DNA of 64,000 nucleotides from Halobacillus sp. Marseille-P3879 (GTDB lineage Bacteria; Bacillota; Bacilli; Bacillales; Halobacillaceae). The stretch spans positions 744,001-808,000 of the forward strand of contig NZ_OESS01000001.1 of the NCBI RefSeq assembly GCF_900240285.1, given 5' to 3'. Under the pieces are notes generated by a model. The model ran no database searches. It had not been told where the DNA came from and saw only the letters and a program-made list of their open reading frames with translations. The first letter of the stretch is position 1, and every line of letters starts with the position of its first letter. The position numbers and the translations under genes were made by a program. Shown piece after piece: positions 32,099 to 41,283 of this stretch.

Positions 32099-33802
32099 TT
32101 AGTCTGTGACAGCCCCTTTCGAAGCTGAAGATACATGCTTGGCATATTTGGAGAGAATACCTCGCTTTGCCTTCAATTCCGGCTCCCGCCAATTTTGCCT
32201 ACGTTGCTCAAGTTCTTCATCGGAAACATTAAAGCTGATTTCAAGCTTTTCAGCATCGATTGTAACCATATCGCCTTCTTCGAGTAATGCCATGGGGCCA
32301 CCAACTTGCGCTTCAGGAGATGCATGCCCGACAACAAGACCATGAGAGCCCCCAGAGAAACGCCCATCTGTCAACAGGCAGACCGATTCGCCAAGGCCCT
32401 TGCCTACAAGAATTGAGGAGGCCGAAAGCATTTCCGGCATACCAGGTGCCCCTTTGGGTCCAGCATAACGGATAACAAGGACATCGCCAGGTTTAATTTC
32501 ATTATTTAATATGGCATTCGTTGCTTCTTCCTCTTTATCGAAGACGCGAGCTGGCCCCGTGATGTGAGTAACACTCAATCCAGAAATTTTTGCGACTGCC
32601 CCCTCAGGTGCAAGGTTGCCTTTTAAAATGACAAGGGGACCTGTGGCATGTTTGGGATTATCAAAATCGATGATCTCCTGGTCGTCAAAAAGAGACGGTT
32701 GATCGGCGAGATTCTCGGAGATGGTTTTACCGGTCACAGTCAGGCAATCTCCATGAAGCAAGCCTTTATCGAGTAACAACTTCATGACTGCGGGCACCCC
32801 GCCTATATCGTGTAGATCCGCCATAACATACTTGCCGCTCGGACGAAGGTCTGCAATATGTGGCACACGCTTGCGGGCATATTCAAAGTCATCTAGACTT
32901 AGATCAACATCAATAGTGTGTGCAATCGCCATCAAGTGCAGAATGGCATTTGTCGAGCCACCCAATGCCATGACGACAGTGATGGCATTTTGGAATGCTT
33001 TTTTCGTCATAATGTCTTTCGGATAAATGCCTTTCTCAAGCAGGTTATAGACAGCCTGTCCGGCTTTTCGGCTATCCCTAGACTTATCCGCTGAAACTGC
33101 AGGGTTAGAAGAACTGCCAGGCAGGCTCATCCCCATTGCCTCAACAGCGGAGGCCATTGTGTTTGCAGTAAACATCCCCCCGCAGGAACCCGCCCCGGGA
33201 CAAGCAGCACATTCAATTTGATGCAATTCATCTTTGTCAATTTCACCATTGTTGTATTGCCCTACACCTTCAAATGCAGAAACAGCATCAAGATTTTTCC
33301 CGTGCAATTTCCCAGGCAAAATCGTGCCACCATAGACAAACACCGATGGTAGGTTCAAACGAGCAATCCCCATCATACAGCCAGGAATGTTTTTATCACA
33401 ACCACCAATAGCAACAACAGCATCAAGATTTTCAGCACCGACAACGGATTCAATTGAATCGGCTATAAGATCTCGACTTGGAAGGGAATAACGCATTCCA
33501 TCCGTACCCATGGAAATCCCATCAGAAACTGTTATTGTATTAAAAATGAGCGGTGCTCCCCCAGCCTCACTAATTCCTCGTTTGGAATCGCGAGCAAGAT
33601 CCCCAATATGTATATTACATGGGGTAACCTCGCTCCATGTGCTTGCGACACCAATCATTGGTTTTTTGAAATCCTCGTCTTGAAACCCAAGAGCGCGAAG
33701 ATAGGCTCGGTTCGGTGTACGGTTTTCACTCTCACTAATTGCTTTGCTTCGAATTCGCAGGTCTTGTTTTTCTTCTGTAGATTCTTTCCTCTCCCGACTC
33801 AT
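32099..33802 (-). CDS. ilvD: Dihydroxy-acid dehydratase (IlvD/Edd family)
   Basis: A 567-residue iron-sulfur dehydratase. [10 protein letters not shown] and [16 protein letters not shown] supply cluster cysteines, and [14 protein letters not shown] lies near the active site. The family acts in branched-chain amino acid synthesis or on sugar acids. There are no ilv genes nearby and a FadR-type GntR gene lies directly upstream on the same strand, so a catabolic sugar-acid role is possible. Starts behind TAGGAGGC. Confidence 0.85.
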   Translation of the reverse strand: MSRERKESTEEKQDLRIRSKAISESENRTPNRAYLRALGFQDEDFKKPMIGVASTWSEVTPCNIHIGDLARDSKRGISEAGGAPLIFNTITVSDGISMGTDGMRYSLPSRDLIADSIESVVGAENLDAVVAIGGCDKNIPGCMMGIARLNLPSVFVYGGTILPGKLHGKNLDAVSAFEGVGQYNNGEIDKDELHQIECAACPGAGSCGGMFTANTMASAVEAMGMSLPGSSSNPAVSADKSRDSRKAGQAVYNLLEKGIYPKDIMTKKAFQNAITVVMALGGSTNAILHLMAIAHTIDVDLSLDDFEYARKRVPHIADLRPSGKYVMADLHDIGGVPAVMKLLLDKGLLHGDCLTVTGKTISENLADQPSLFDDQEIIDFDNPKHATGPLVILKGNLAPEGAVAKISGLSVTHITGPARVFDKEEEATNAILNNEIKPGDVLVIRYAGPKGAPGMPEMLSASSILVGKGLGESVCLLTDGRFSGGSHGLVVGHASPEAQVGGPMALLEEGDMVTIDAEKLEISFNVSDEELEQRRQNWREPELKAKRGILSKYAKHVSSASKGAVTD

Positions 33803-33922
33803 AATGATAGCCTCCTATAATAAAAGACACCGATAAATGGTTTACTCATCTCTTCTTCTTCCACCCCTGCCCGCAATAAACTGCGGTGCCTCGTTTTACT
33901 ATTCAAATGAACCATCTCGATT

Positions 33923-34591
33923 TTATTTAATAAATGCATACAGTTCGTGCATGGGCCGGATAATGTTTTGTTTCATCCTCACGGCCGCTTCTTCCGCGTT
34001 TTGTTGCTGTAAAGCATTGATGAGGGAATTATGTTCTTCGACAGACGCCTTCGTTGCGTGCCACTTTTCTTTTAAGAACACATACTTGAATCTGCGAATG
34101 TGAATTTGCAGCGATGCGCTAAATGAAGCAACATATTCATTTTCAGAGAGTTCTACAATCAGGTTGTGGAACTGCTCATCGGTTTCCATGGCTTCGAACG
34201 TAAGTCCATTTTCGATCGCTTGCTCGAACTGTATATTCAGCTTTTTCAATTGATCAATGTGGTCTGACGAAACACGTTGGGCAGCGTAATCGGCTCCCAA
34301 AGCGTGAAGGGATGCCAGGGTTGGATACAATTTTAGAATGTCGTCTTTTTCAATTTGTTTCACCCGGGTTTCTTTGCCGGGATACATCGATACCAGCCCT
34401 TGTATTTCCAAGAGTTGTAATGCTTCCCTGATCGGCGTTCGGCTTACGGCAAGCGTTTCCGCAAGTTCTACGTCCATGATTTTCTCCCCGGGTTGAAGAG
34501 TGCCGTCAATGATCCATTTTTGAATTTGCGCGAATGCTCTTTCTTTTGCTGATGTTCGTGCCGGTAATGCAAAATTTTTGGGTACAGGCAT
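33923..34591 (-). CDS. GntR-family regulator, FadR (FCD) subfamily
   Basis: A 222-residue regulator. Winged helix LAETLAVSRTPIREALQLLEIQGLV (residues about 40-75) and an all-helical FCD domain with metal-type histidines (EQFHNLIVELSENEY, HNSLINALQQ). ATG 34591 follows AAAGGAGGTCACC. Located 120 bp upstream of ilvD on the same strand; it probably controls both genes in response to an acid ligand. Confidence 0.85.
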   Translation of the reverse strand: MPVPKNFALPARTSAKERAFAQIQKWIIDGTLQPGEKIMDVELAETLAVSRTPIREALQLLEIQGLVSMYPGKETRVKQIEKDDILKLYPTLASLHALGADYAAQRVSSDHIDQLKKLNIQFEQAIENGLTFEAMETDEQFHNLIVELSENEYVASFSASLQIHIRRFKYVFLKEKWHATKASVEEHNSLINALQQQNAEEAAVRMKQNIIRPMHELYAFIK

Positions 34592-34618
34592 GGTGACCTC
34601 CTTTTTTAAAATATATTA

Positions 34619-34636
34619 TATGCAATATATCGCATA
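34619..34636. promoter_or_regulatory. Candidate GntR operator
   Basis: TATGC-N8-GCATA palindrome 28 bp before the regulator start, inside AT-rich promoter-like DNA. The size suits a FadR-type autoregulatory operator. Confidence 0.5.
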
Positions 34637-34824
34637 CGGAATATTTTTTCAAGCGTTCTTAAAGAACTACTCAAATACGGTGCAACTTTTTTACAAACAG
34701 TTAAACTTTATTTTAAATCCACACGTACCAACATAAATACTGGTGGCTGAACTAGAAATCTTTTATTGTATTCATATCACTTCTCTACATATAATAAGAA
34801 CAAAAGTTCCCGTGGCCATCTTTC

Positions 34825-35118
34825 ATGATGCCAGAACACATAGAAATACTTAAAGAGATGTGGATAGAAGACAAACGGATAGAAAAGCCTGTCATGGATG
34901 AACAACAAATAGAGGAAAACAGCTTTGCATTGCAACGATCCATGGCTGACGGATTGACTGTAAAGGTTAAATATCATAATGGCTTTGATTTTAGTTACGC
35001 AGCTATCAAAGTCACGGACATGAATCCAAGTACCAAGAAAGTGAGAGGCATTGACCCAAAATCGAAAGAGGTCATCTATCTTTTATTTGAGGATATTGCC
35101 GAGGTTGATATTCTTTGA
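34825..35118 (+). CDS. YolD-like protein, probably 5'-truncated
   Basis: A 97-residue YolD-family protein (MPEHIEILKEMWIEDKRIEKPVMDE, then a C-terminal beta domain ending LLFEDIAEVDIL). YolD genes usually accompany Y-family DNA polymerases, but none is near. The homologous N-terminus (KFPWPSF) continues upstream of ATG 34825 to an in-frame TAA at 34795 with no start codon, and no ribosome site precedes 34825. It may be a dying orphan copy. Confidence 0.6.
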   Translation: MMPEHIEILKEMWIEDKRIEKPVMDEQQIEENSFALQRSMADGLTVKVKYHNGFDFSYAAIKVTDMNPSTKKVRGIDPKSKEVIYLLFEDIAEVDIL

Positions 35119-35162
35119 TTCAGCATCTTCCAAGCACTCTGACTTGTAAGGGGAAAAGTCAT

Positions 35163-35202
35163 AAAAAAGACTTACTATTTATTAAAATAATAAGTCTTTT
35201 TG
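35163..35202. terminator. Terminator behind the yolD-like gene
   Basis: AAAAAGACTTACTATT/AATAATAAGTCTTTTT inverted repeat (one bulge) between convergent genes. Confidence 0.75.
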
Positions 35203-35266
35203 TTTTGCTGGTTACTTTGCCTTCTCGTTAATACAGTTAAGGGGTTGCGAAGAGAGGATAAGAAAA

Positions 35267-35611
35267 TTAAGTGGCCAAGATAATAGGAAATGTATCTTTG
35301 AGAAAAATCTTTTGATCTGCACTCACTTTTGCTGAGTAATAAAGCATACCGTCAACTTCTATGCGCTTTCCGTTTTGTATAGAGAAATGGTGTTGTCCCG
35401 TTCTCACTGTAAAAATCACATCTGCACGCTTATTTCCTTTTTCGTCAAGAACTAACCAAGTTAACGTATGAGAGTTGTCAGATATGTTGACCGGCTTAGC
35501 TATAAGTTTCGGGTCATCTTTAAACATAATCCCTTCAGCTAATGTTTTAAATTGCTGTATAATGTCCTCTCTCCAGTTTATAAAAACTCCAAATGTTTCT
35601 TCGTATAACAT
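35267..35611 (-). CDS. Hypothetical protein
   Basis: A 114-residue soluble protein, not recognised. It begins with a helical stretch (FINWREDIIQQFKTLAEGI) followed by repeated beta strands (TLTWLVLDEKGNKRADVIFTVR). ATG 35611 follows AGAGGGA. It stands alone, convergent with yolD. Confidence 0.6.
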   Translation of the reverse strand: MLYEETFGVFINWREDIIQQFKTLAEGIMFKDDPKLIAKPVNISDNSHTLTWLVLDEKGNKRADVIFTVRTGQHHFSIQNGKRIEVDGMLYYSAKVSADQKIFLKDTFPIILAT

Positions 35612-35675
35612 TAATTAATCCCTCTTTCTTCACGTATTTGATCAAGTGAATATTTAGCGTAATTATCCATTTTTA

Positions 35676-35823
35676 TTAATTATTAGCAACACACTTTTCC
35701 TTACTTCGTATGTAAGCTTGAACTTCATGTACAGACAGACCTAACCTCTTTGCTTCTTTGTATGAGCTCGATCCACTCTGGATCTAATAAAGAAAGTTGT
35801 ATTTCAATCGAAGACTTCTTCTC
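35676..35823 (-). pseudogene. SinI-like antirepressor relic
   Basis: Minus-strand translation gives SLLDPEWIELI in one frame and KEAKRLGLSVHEVQAYIRSK in the next, together matching the SinI pattern LDxEWxxLMxEAKxxxISxEEIRxYL. A one-base shift lies near 35760, and no normal start codon follows the AAGGAGAGA site. The residual match is clear but the gene is broken. Confidence 0.6.
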
Positions 35824-35947
35824 TCCTTATCTGGAAAAATATAGCTAATAATAGCACAAGGAAATAATCAAATTTTGTTGCTTTTTGTAAATCAATTAAA
35901 AAAATATATTATTTTACACTTGTTATTTGCTACTAGAACGTAAAAGC

Positions 35948-36026
35948 ACTAGTACTAGTAAAAGTATTAGTGCTAGCAAAAGCATTAGCAACAGTAAATG
36001 CTAGCACTTGGATAGTGCTAGCAAAA
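35948..36026. repeat. Imperfect 18-bp tandem repeat
   Basis: Units 35955-35972 and 35973-35990 (CTAGYAAAAGYATTAGYR), flanked by further CTAGTACTAG and TGCTAGCAC pieces. In one frame it reads as a short serine-rich string (KSISASKSIS). Confidence 0.6.
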
Positions 36027-36047
36027 CAAAAAGGAAGTGATTTTAAC

Positions 36048-36107
36048 ATGCAAGTCTTTATTCTATACATTGGAGCTCATATCCTTGGAATGTTCATCCA
36101 TATATAG
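36048..36107 (+). CDS. Possible 19-residue hydrophobic peptide
   Basis: MQVFILYIGAHILGMFIHI behind AAAAGGAAGTGA, directly after the 18-bp repeats. Hydrophobic throughout, like type I toxin or membrane micro-proteins. Nothing else was found in the gene-free stretch 35824-36425. Confidence 0.25.
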   Translation: MQVFILYIGAHILGMFIHI

Positions 36108-36425
36108 TTGGATCCAAGATGACTTTCCCATTGTGAGGAATGTTCGTGTTAAATGACTTCCCCTAAAGACAGCAATTGCACTCCCTAACCAAAAAATCCA
36201 GGATGTGGTAATTTGACACACAATGGATTTTGTCTATCGTAGTGAGTTTAAAAAAGGTACCTTAAAACTAATACCACCGCAAGCAACTGATCGTACAGTT
36301 TTAATATAGAAAAAAGGAATGTGAGTCCTTCCTTTTTTCTTTCTGCTTATTTGAAAAGTTTGTTTTAGAGCATAATATACGCTTATTTACAAAGAATAAT
36401 CATGATATAGCCTTAGGGGGTTAAC

Positions 36426-37442
36426 ATGATGAATCAAAATAAAATCTATTTAACTTCAGCTGAAATCGGTTCTCTTTGGACTTCGTATATGAATAGTAGT
36501 ATGGCTACATGTATCTTAAAATTTATGCTCAAACACATAGAAGATACAGACATAAAACCTGCTGTTCAATTTTCCTATGATCTTTCATCGAGTCATTTGG
36601 ATTTTTTGGTCCATCTTTTTGAACAAGAAAAGTATGCCATTCCTAACGGTTTTACTGAAAAGGACGTGAACATGGACGCTCCTTGGCTATTTTCTGACAT
36701 TTTCTGTTTAACCTATGTGAATCATATGTCAAAAGTGGGCATGCTGTCATACAGTGGGTTTGTTGGTATGAGTGCAAGAGAGGATATTTGTGATTTCTAT
36801 ACCCAAGGGTTAATGGATATATCCACGCTCTATAATCAAACCAATAAAATTGCTAATTCAAAAGGGGTACATCCCAGACATCCTTATATTGAAGTTCCAA
36901 ATGAATCGGATTATGTGGATAGTAAGAAGTATTTAAGTGGATTAAATCCCTTTACAAACAAAAGACCATTAAACGCTATTGAAATCGCTCACTTATATAT
37001 GAATGTCTTAACCAATTCCGTGGGAGTAAAGTTGTGTTTGGCTTTTGCTCAAACCTCTCCATCTAAAGAAATTCAAGATTATATGTTACGCGGCAAAAAA
37101 ATTTCTAATAAACATATCAATGCCTTTCATTCGATTTTGCTTGAAAATGATATTGCCACTCCTCGATTGCCGGATATCAGTGTAAGCCATTCGACGACTA
37201 AAACCTTTTCAGACAAGTTATTAATGTTTCATATGACTCTTTTAGCTTCGGCAGGGATCGGGAATTACGCCACGGCTGCTGCGGCCAGCCAACGAAGTGA
37301 TTTAGTGGCTAATTATGAAAGGTTCTCCTTAGGAATCGCCCAATATGCCAAGGATGGGGCTGATATCATGATTAAAAACCATTGGCTTGAACAGCCACCT
37401 GGAACAAAAGACCGGGAGAAGCTAGCCAGAAAACAGACATAA
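36426..37442 (+). CDS. DUF3231 family protein
   Basis: A 338-residue helical protein made of two similar halves (AEIGSLWTSYMNSSMATCILKF near the N-terminus, AIEIAHLYMNVLTNSVGVKLCL in the middle), as in DUF3231 ferritin-like proteins of Bacillus. Function unknown; some are linked to spores. ATG 36426 follows AGGGGG; ATG 36429 is possible. Confidence 0.8.
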   Translation: MMNQNKIYLTSAEIGSLWTSYMNSSMATCILKFMLKHIEDTDIKPAVQFSYDLSSSHLDFLVHLFEQEKYAIPNGFTEKDVNMDAPWLFSDIFCLTYVNHMSKVGMLSYSGFVGMSAREDICDFYTQGLMDISTLYNQTNKIANSKGVHPRHPYIEVPNESDYVDSKKYLSGLNPFTNKRPLNAIEIAHLYMNVLTNSVGVKLCLAFAQTSPSKEIQDYMLRGKKISNKHINAFHSILLENDIATPRLPDISVSHSTTKTFSDKLLMFHMTLLASAGIGNYATAAAASQRSDLVANYERFSLGIAQYAKDGADIMIKNHWLEQPPGTKDREKLARKQT

Positions 37443-37460
37443 CACAAAAGAGGGAATACC

Positions 37461-37827
37461 ATGACAAAGGAAAGGCAAATGGAGATAATCCTTTGGAGTA
37501 TTGCTTTCCCTGGGTTTTTGTCAATTTTTAAATGGTCAGTTTCTCAAGGGACTGCTTTTCATTCTATTAGAAGTTGTCATCAATATTCAATACAACTTCA
37601 ACCAAGTGATTATATACAGCTTTCAGGGGGATATTCAATCGGCGATTGAGTATACCAATTATCAATGGTTAATGTTTTATCCGTATATTTATATGTTTGC
37701 CATATGGGATGCCTATAAAGACGCTGGTGGTGCCTTTAGTGCTTATTTCCTCACTGTAGGATTGATCTATTCATCCAGATTGGAGCTATTTTTAAGATTT
37801 ATTACGCTTGGTGACCGCCAATTTTAG
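37461..37827 (+). pseudogene. Frameshifted small membrane protein
   Basis: MTKERQMEIILWSIAFPGF in one frame continues as CQFLNGQFLKGLLFILLEV in the next, giving about 121 residues with three hydrophobic segments, like a common Bacillus small membrane protein (FLNGQFxKGLLF). The shift falls in the T5 run at 37515-37519; four Ts would restore the frame. It is either a sequencing slip, a phase-variable tract or a real mutation. Confidence 0.65.
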
Positions 37828-37898
37828 TATTACTTTTAGGTATAATGTCTCCTCTAAAATTACTTCTTTGTATTTTCGGGTCTATGATCTGATTTTGT

Positions 37899-37912
37899 CT
37901 AGTCATGACTAG
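37899..37912. promoter_or_regulatory. 14-bp perfect palindrome before the Spo0E-like gene
   Basis: CTAGTCATGACTAG, 85 bp upstream of the Spo0E-like start; a possible operator. Confidence 0.35.
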
Positions 37913-37996
37913 TCTTGTCTAAGCTATTTCAATTAAAACTAAATCCCTCCATAATAAATCTCATGTTATCTCAAGAAAACAGGAGGATTTTATATT

Positions 37997-38182
37997 TTGA
38001 AGAAGGCAGAAGAAAGGCTCTTGCAGGACATAAATAAAAAAAGACAGAAAATGATTAATTTAGCTTTACACAAGGGATTCACAAGTAAAGAGGCTGTTAA
38101 ATGTAGTCAAGAGTTGGATCAGCTATTGAATTTATACAGGCCCATTTATCAAAATGTATATTATGGGCAGGCAAGCAGTTAA
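37997..38182 (+). CDS. Spo0E-like aspartyl-phosphate phosphatase
   Basis: A 61-residue two-helix protein with the signature SQELDQLLNLY and a preceding helix KRQKMINLALHKGF. Members dephosphorylate Spo0A~P and delay sporulation. TTG 37997 is the start, 10 nt after AGGAGG. Confidence 0.85.
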   Translation: MKKAEERLLQDINKKRQKMINLALHKGFTSKEAVKCSQELDQLLNLYRPIYQNVYYGQASS

Positions 38183-38292
38183 ACACTACTACATAACCTG
38201 TTTACTTTTAAATTGCAACATAGACGCTCTGAGAAACAGTCACATTTAGAACTAAATCCAATTATTTTATATAGGAAAGGAGAAACCTATTT

Positions 38293-38772
38293 ATGAAAAG
38301 TAGAGATGAATGGATAGAGAAAACGATAGACTCTCTTTTTGAATTATTACCTGACGAATCTGTCATGGGGGAACCATTCTGGACAATTATGGAGAAGGCT
38401 TCAAGTTATGAACAGGGTGTGAACGGTAATTATATTCGAATGGAGGGTAATGTTATCCCCTTATTTTTTTCTAAGAAAATGGCAATTGAGGCCTCTAAAA
38501 GGTTAAGAAAAGAAGGGGTAGTTAGGGGAGTTTCTCAAACCCATTTGAAACATCTTATTGCACTATCGGAGGAAAAAACAGGAGACATGAAACTCTGTTT
38601 AATATTATTGGAAGAAACAAAAGCGATGGTAGTAGAACCCAAGTTTCTAACTGATTATTTTTTGCTTGATCAGCATGAAAGCTTTCAAAATTCTGCCTAT
38701 CCATTCAAGAGAAGAGCTTTAAAACAAACCCTCAAGGAAGAATATTGGGCTTTAAATCAAAAGTTTATCTAA
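38293..38772 (+). CDS. Hypothetical protein
   Basis: A 159-residue soluble protein of unknown family. MEGNVIPLFFSKKMAIEASKRL resembles the SseB-type pattern of a strand followed by a helix, but the match is weak. ATG follows AGGAAAGGAG. It ends before a strong bidirectional hairpin. Confidence 0.6.
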   Translation: MKSRDEWIEKTIDSLFELLPDESVMGEPFWTIMEKASSYEQGVNGNYIRMEGNVIPLFFSKKMAIEASKRLRKEGVVRGVSQTHLKHLIALSEEKTGDMKLCLILLEETKAMVVEPKFLTDYFLLDQHESFQNSAYPFKRRALKQTLKEEYWALNQKFI

Positions 38773-38831
38773 ACACTTAATCATGTAGCAGGTTTTTATC
38801 GATCACAAAACATAGATCCCCAAGAACTTTA

Positions 38832-38874
38832 CCATCCTTTAAAAGACCCTAAACTCGGGTCTTTTGAAGGATGG
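38832..38874. terminator. Hairpin between convergent genes
   Basis: An 18-bp stem CCATCCTTTAAAAGACCC with its complement (one mismatch). No T run, but it sits exactly between convergent stops. Confidence 0.6.
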
Positions 38875-38882
38875 TAGCATGG

Positions 38883-39068
38883 TTAATTGACCAATAGGTT
38901 TGTTAAATCAATAATTTTGTGAAAAGCTTTCTCTCTAGCTGTTATAGATAAATTTTCATCCTGAAATTGCGAAATCCAACTTTGAATTTCCTTAACAAGG
39001 CATAAATCATCCATATTGTTGAGTTGGTCCTCTTTTTCCTTCGAAAAATGAATTAGACTATCTCGCAT
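38883..39068 (-). CDS. Small hypothetical helical protein
   Basis: A 61-residue protein (MRDSLIHFSKEKEDQLNN to KIIDLTNLLVN), acidic and helical, unknown function. ATG 39068 is chosen because AGGGGGATT precedes it; the frame is open further upstream without a ribosome site. The 39069-39560 stretch is AT-rich with no gene seen. Confidence 0.5.
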   Translation of the reverse strand: MRDSLIHFSKEKEDQLNNMDDLCLVKEIQSWISQFQDENLSITAREKAFHKIIDLTNLLVN

Positions 39069-39563
39069 AGGAATCCCCCTAGGAAAATCACTTCTGTTTA
39101 TTTTATGCTTCATATCCCATAAGAATAAACATTCTTGGCTAGTCACCCAGCGTGTCGATGTTAAATTTTTTATTTATGTATTTTATGAAGGAAGTATTCC
39201 CGTTTTACAGATCTTGTAATTTTATGATATTTGGTTTCTCCTATTTTGTAAATATAGTTTCTGAAAATTAAGACTAAAGACCAGATTCCTGATAATTTAA
39301 ATTGTTACAGTTCTTCCTTTTCTCCTGTTACTCAAGTTGTTCAATCTGAGTACACTCTGTACAGACAAATTGAAACACTGTAATATCAAGGTGTAAAGTG
39401 TACATTCAGGGGTGTTCAACCCGATTGAGATGAGCTGGAAAAGTGAATTAGATAAAGGAATTTACAGAAAAGTATTCTATAATTAAAGTTTGGCGATTAT
39501 ATAAGAATTTTAATTTTTAATGTAAAGAAACTTGGGTTTAAAAACACTTTATCTATAAAGAAG

Positions 39564-40091
39564 GTGCTTAATATAGATTATAAACGGATGGAGATACCAA
39601 GAATTGATCCTTCAATGTTTCGGATGGAAATCCCAAAGATTGATCCTTCAATGTTTCGGTTGGAAATCCCAAAGATTGACCCCTCAATGTTACGGATGGA
39701 GATACCAAGAGTTGATCCCTCAATGTTTCGATTGGAAAGCCCAAAAATTGATCCTTCATTATTTCAGGTGAAGATGCCGAGAATAAATTCCTCTTTTTTT
39801 GAAATGAAAAAAGTCGTGAATTCAATACCATCTTTTGATAACCTGGATTTTTCTTCTTTAGAGCACGACTTAGGTGAGACATTTGTTAAGGAGAGTACTA
39901 AAGACGAGCCATATAATGTGGTATCCAATAAAATATTTGTATTTATTTTACTGTTGCCCTATGCTTTCTTTTATTATGGAAATTCCATTAACTGGGATTT
40001 AACTTCTGCTTGGGGAGATGTTTTATTTGCTTGTTTACTCCATATGGCTGGAGAAGTAAAAAAGGATTATATGAAAAAAAGCGAAGAGTAA
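39564..40091 (+). CDS. 12-residue tandem repeat protein with C-terminal membrane anchor
   Basis: A 175-residue protein. Six copies of a 12-residue unit (consensus MEIPKIDPSMFR) occupy residues 9-80. A linker follows, then one hydrophobic pair (IFVFILLLPYAFFYYG and the VLFACLLHMAG segment) and a basic tail. No family recognised. GTG 39564 overlaps its best ribosome site and ATG 39588 has none, so the start is uncertain. Confidence 0.6.
   Translation: MLNIDYKRMEIPRIDPSMFRMEIPKIDPSMFRLEIPKIDPSMLRMEIPRVDPSMFRLESPKIDPSLFQVKMPRINSSFFEMKKVVNSIPSFDNLDFSSLEHDLGETFVKESTKDEPYNVVSNKIFVFILLLPYAFFYYGNSINWDLTSAWGDVLFACLLHMAGEVKKDYMKKSEE
39588..39803 (+). repeat. 36-bp coding tandem repeats (6 copies)
   Basis: Units begin ATGGAGATACCAAG or TTGGAAATCCCAAA. 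The first copies are near-identical and the last two diverge, a pattern of recent expansion by recombination. Confidence 0.85.
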
Positions 40092-40106
40092 TCCTATCTT
40101 CTAGTA

Positions 40107-40144
40107 GGGGTACCACCAGCAAAATGCGGAATTAATAAAAAATA
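40107..40144 (+). mobile_element. Degenerate Tn3-family terminal repeat
   Basis: Begins GGGGTACCACCAGCAAAATG, like Tn3-family (Tn4430/Tn1546-type) 38-bp ends. The inner half is decayed. A resolvase tail lies 39 bp inside. Confidence 0.55.
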
Positions 40145-40182
40145 GTAAAGGCATAATCGTAATATAGGATTGTGTAATTGAA

Positions 40183-40371
40183 CTATTGTTTCTTTCTTGT
40201 TCCTAAATAACGGTAGAACGTAGCTCTTCCTATACCTGTGGCATTTAAAATTTCATTTATGCTATATTCTTTACTATCATACATGCGAAAGGCCATATCC
40301 AACTTGGATTGGTCTTTTTTTGGCCGTCCACCTTTTCGTCCCCGAGCTCTTGCAGCATCTAATCCTTTACT
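40183..40371 (-). pseudogene. Serine recombinase (Tn3 resolvase) C-terminal fragment
   Basis: Minus-strand translation reads KGLDAARARGRKGGRPKK followed by the C-terminal helix-turn-helix (YSINEILNATGIGRATFYRYL). This is the DNA-binding end of a resolvase/invertase; the catalytic domain is missing. Associated with the Tn3-type end at 40107. Confidence 0.85.
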
Positions 40372-40414
40372 TTACTTGACGGTACTAATAACACGGGAAC
40401 GAAGCAAAGATGGA

Positions 40415-40633
40415 ATGTCCCTCGAAGATCAAGCTAGGCTGTTTGAACGTTTAAAAACAGAAAAGTTGAAAAAAGACTTTTTTGTTCTTTACCTAGATGA
40501 AAAAGCCATGGAAGATATGGAGGTTTTAATTGGACCAAGAGCAAATTACGTCCAAAAACTAATCATAGAAAGTATTTTCAATGGTTTGAATCCAACTACC
40601 TTAATAAAAGAAAGTAGTCTTAGGATACATTAA
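40415..40633 (+). CDS. Hypothetical protein
   Basis: A 72-residue charged helical protein (ARLFERLKTEKLKKDFFVLYL, then GPRANYVQKLIIESIFNG). Not recognised; it might be a plasmid- or transposon-related small protein. ATG 40415 has only a weak AAAGATGGA site. The frame continues open upstream over the resolvase relic, so it may be a fragment. Confidence 0.4.
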   Translation: MSLEDQARLFERLKTEKLKKDFFVLYLDEKAMEDMEVLIGPRANYVQKLIIESIFNGLNPTTLIKESSLRIH

Positions 40634-40665
40634 GTCTGGAACTTCAAGGCTTATAATTTTTACTC

Positions 40666-41277
40666 CTAATCCAGCTTCTTTTTGGGCTTTTCCTTATGCT
40701 TTCTATTTTTAACCTCGGTAAACAAGTTATCCGAGGCACCGGATTGAGCATTCGACGTATCATTTTGTGGTTTAGCCTGCCGGGCTTCAATCAACGATTT
40801 GAGCATTTGAATATCCTCCTTCGTCGCATAATCCTTATCAGGCTTCAGCATATACCCTAACTGCCCATTGGATTCTATGGTCGCCCATTGCAAATCAGAA
40901 AAATGCTTGATGTTCTGCTGTCGCATACGTACCTCAAGCATATCGACCGTTAAGCGCAATTTTTTTAAATTTGCTTCATTAATCTGGCCGTTTTCGACGA
41001 CTAGAAGTGACTTTCCATAGATGAGGGTTTCCAAAGTATTTGATCTCAGAACCACATACTCAATCGATAGAAGAGTCAAGACCATGAGAAAGGTGATCGC
41101 CATGGTAATCCAGATGTTCCGGTCGCCAACCGGCTGAATAATCAAGGATCCAACCGCAATCATCATGACCGTCTGGGCTACCGTAAGCTGGGAGATGGAC
41201 TTTCGGCCGGCTAACCGTAAAATAAGGACACCGCCAACCACCACGACAATGGCTTTCCATATGAAGTTAAAATCCAT
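40666..41277 (-). CDS. DUF421 (YetF-type) membrane protein
   Basis: A 203-residue protein: three N-terminal helices (AIVVVVGGVLILRLAGRKSISQLT) and the cytoplasmic YetF domain (LLVVENGQINEANLKKLRLTVDML). ATG 41277 is preferred, 9 nt after AGGAGG; ATG 41283 lies too close to the site. It follows the ClC gene directly, so the two are coupled. Function unknown; some relatives act in spore or envelope biology. Confidence 0.85.
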   Translation of the reverse strand: MDFNFIWKAIVVVVGGVLILRLAGRKSISQLTVAQTVMMIAVGSLIIQPVGDRNIWITMAITFLMVLTLLSIEYVVLRSNTLETLIYGKSLLVVENGQINEANLKKLRLTVDMLEVRMRQQNIKHFSDLQWATIESNGQLGYMLKPDKDYATKEDIQMLKSLIEARQAKPQNDTSNAQSGASDNLFTEVKNRKHKEKPKKKLD

Positions 41278-41283
41278 AAGCAT

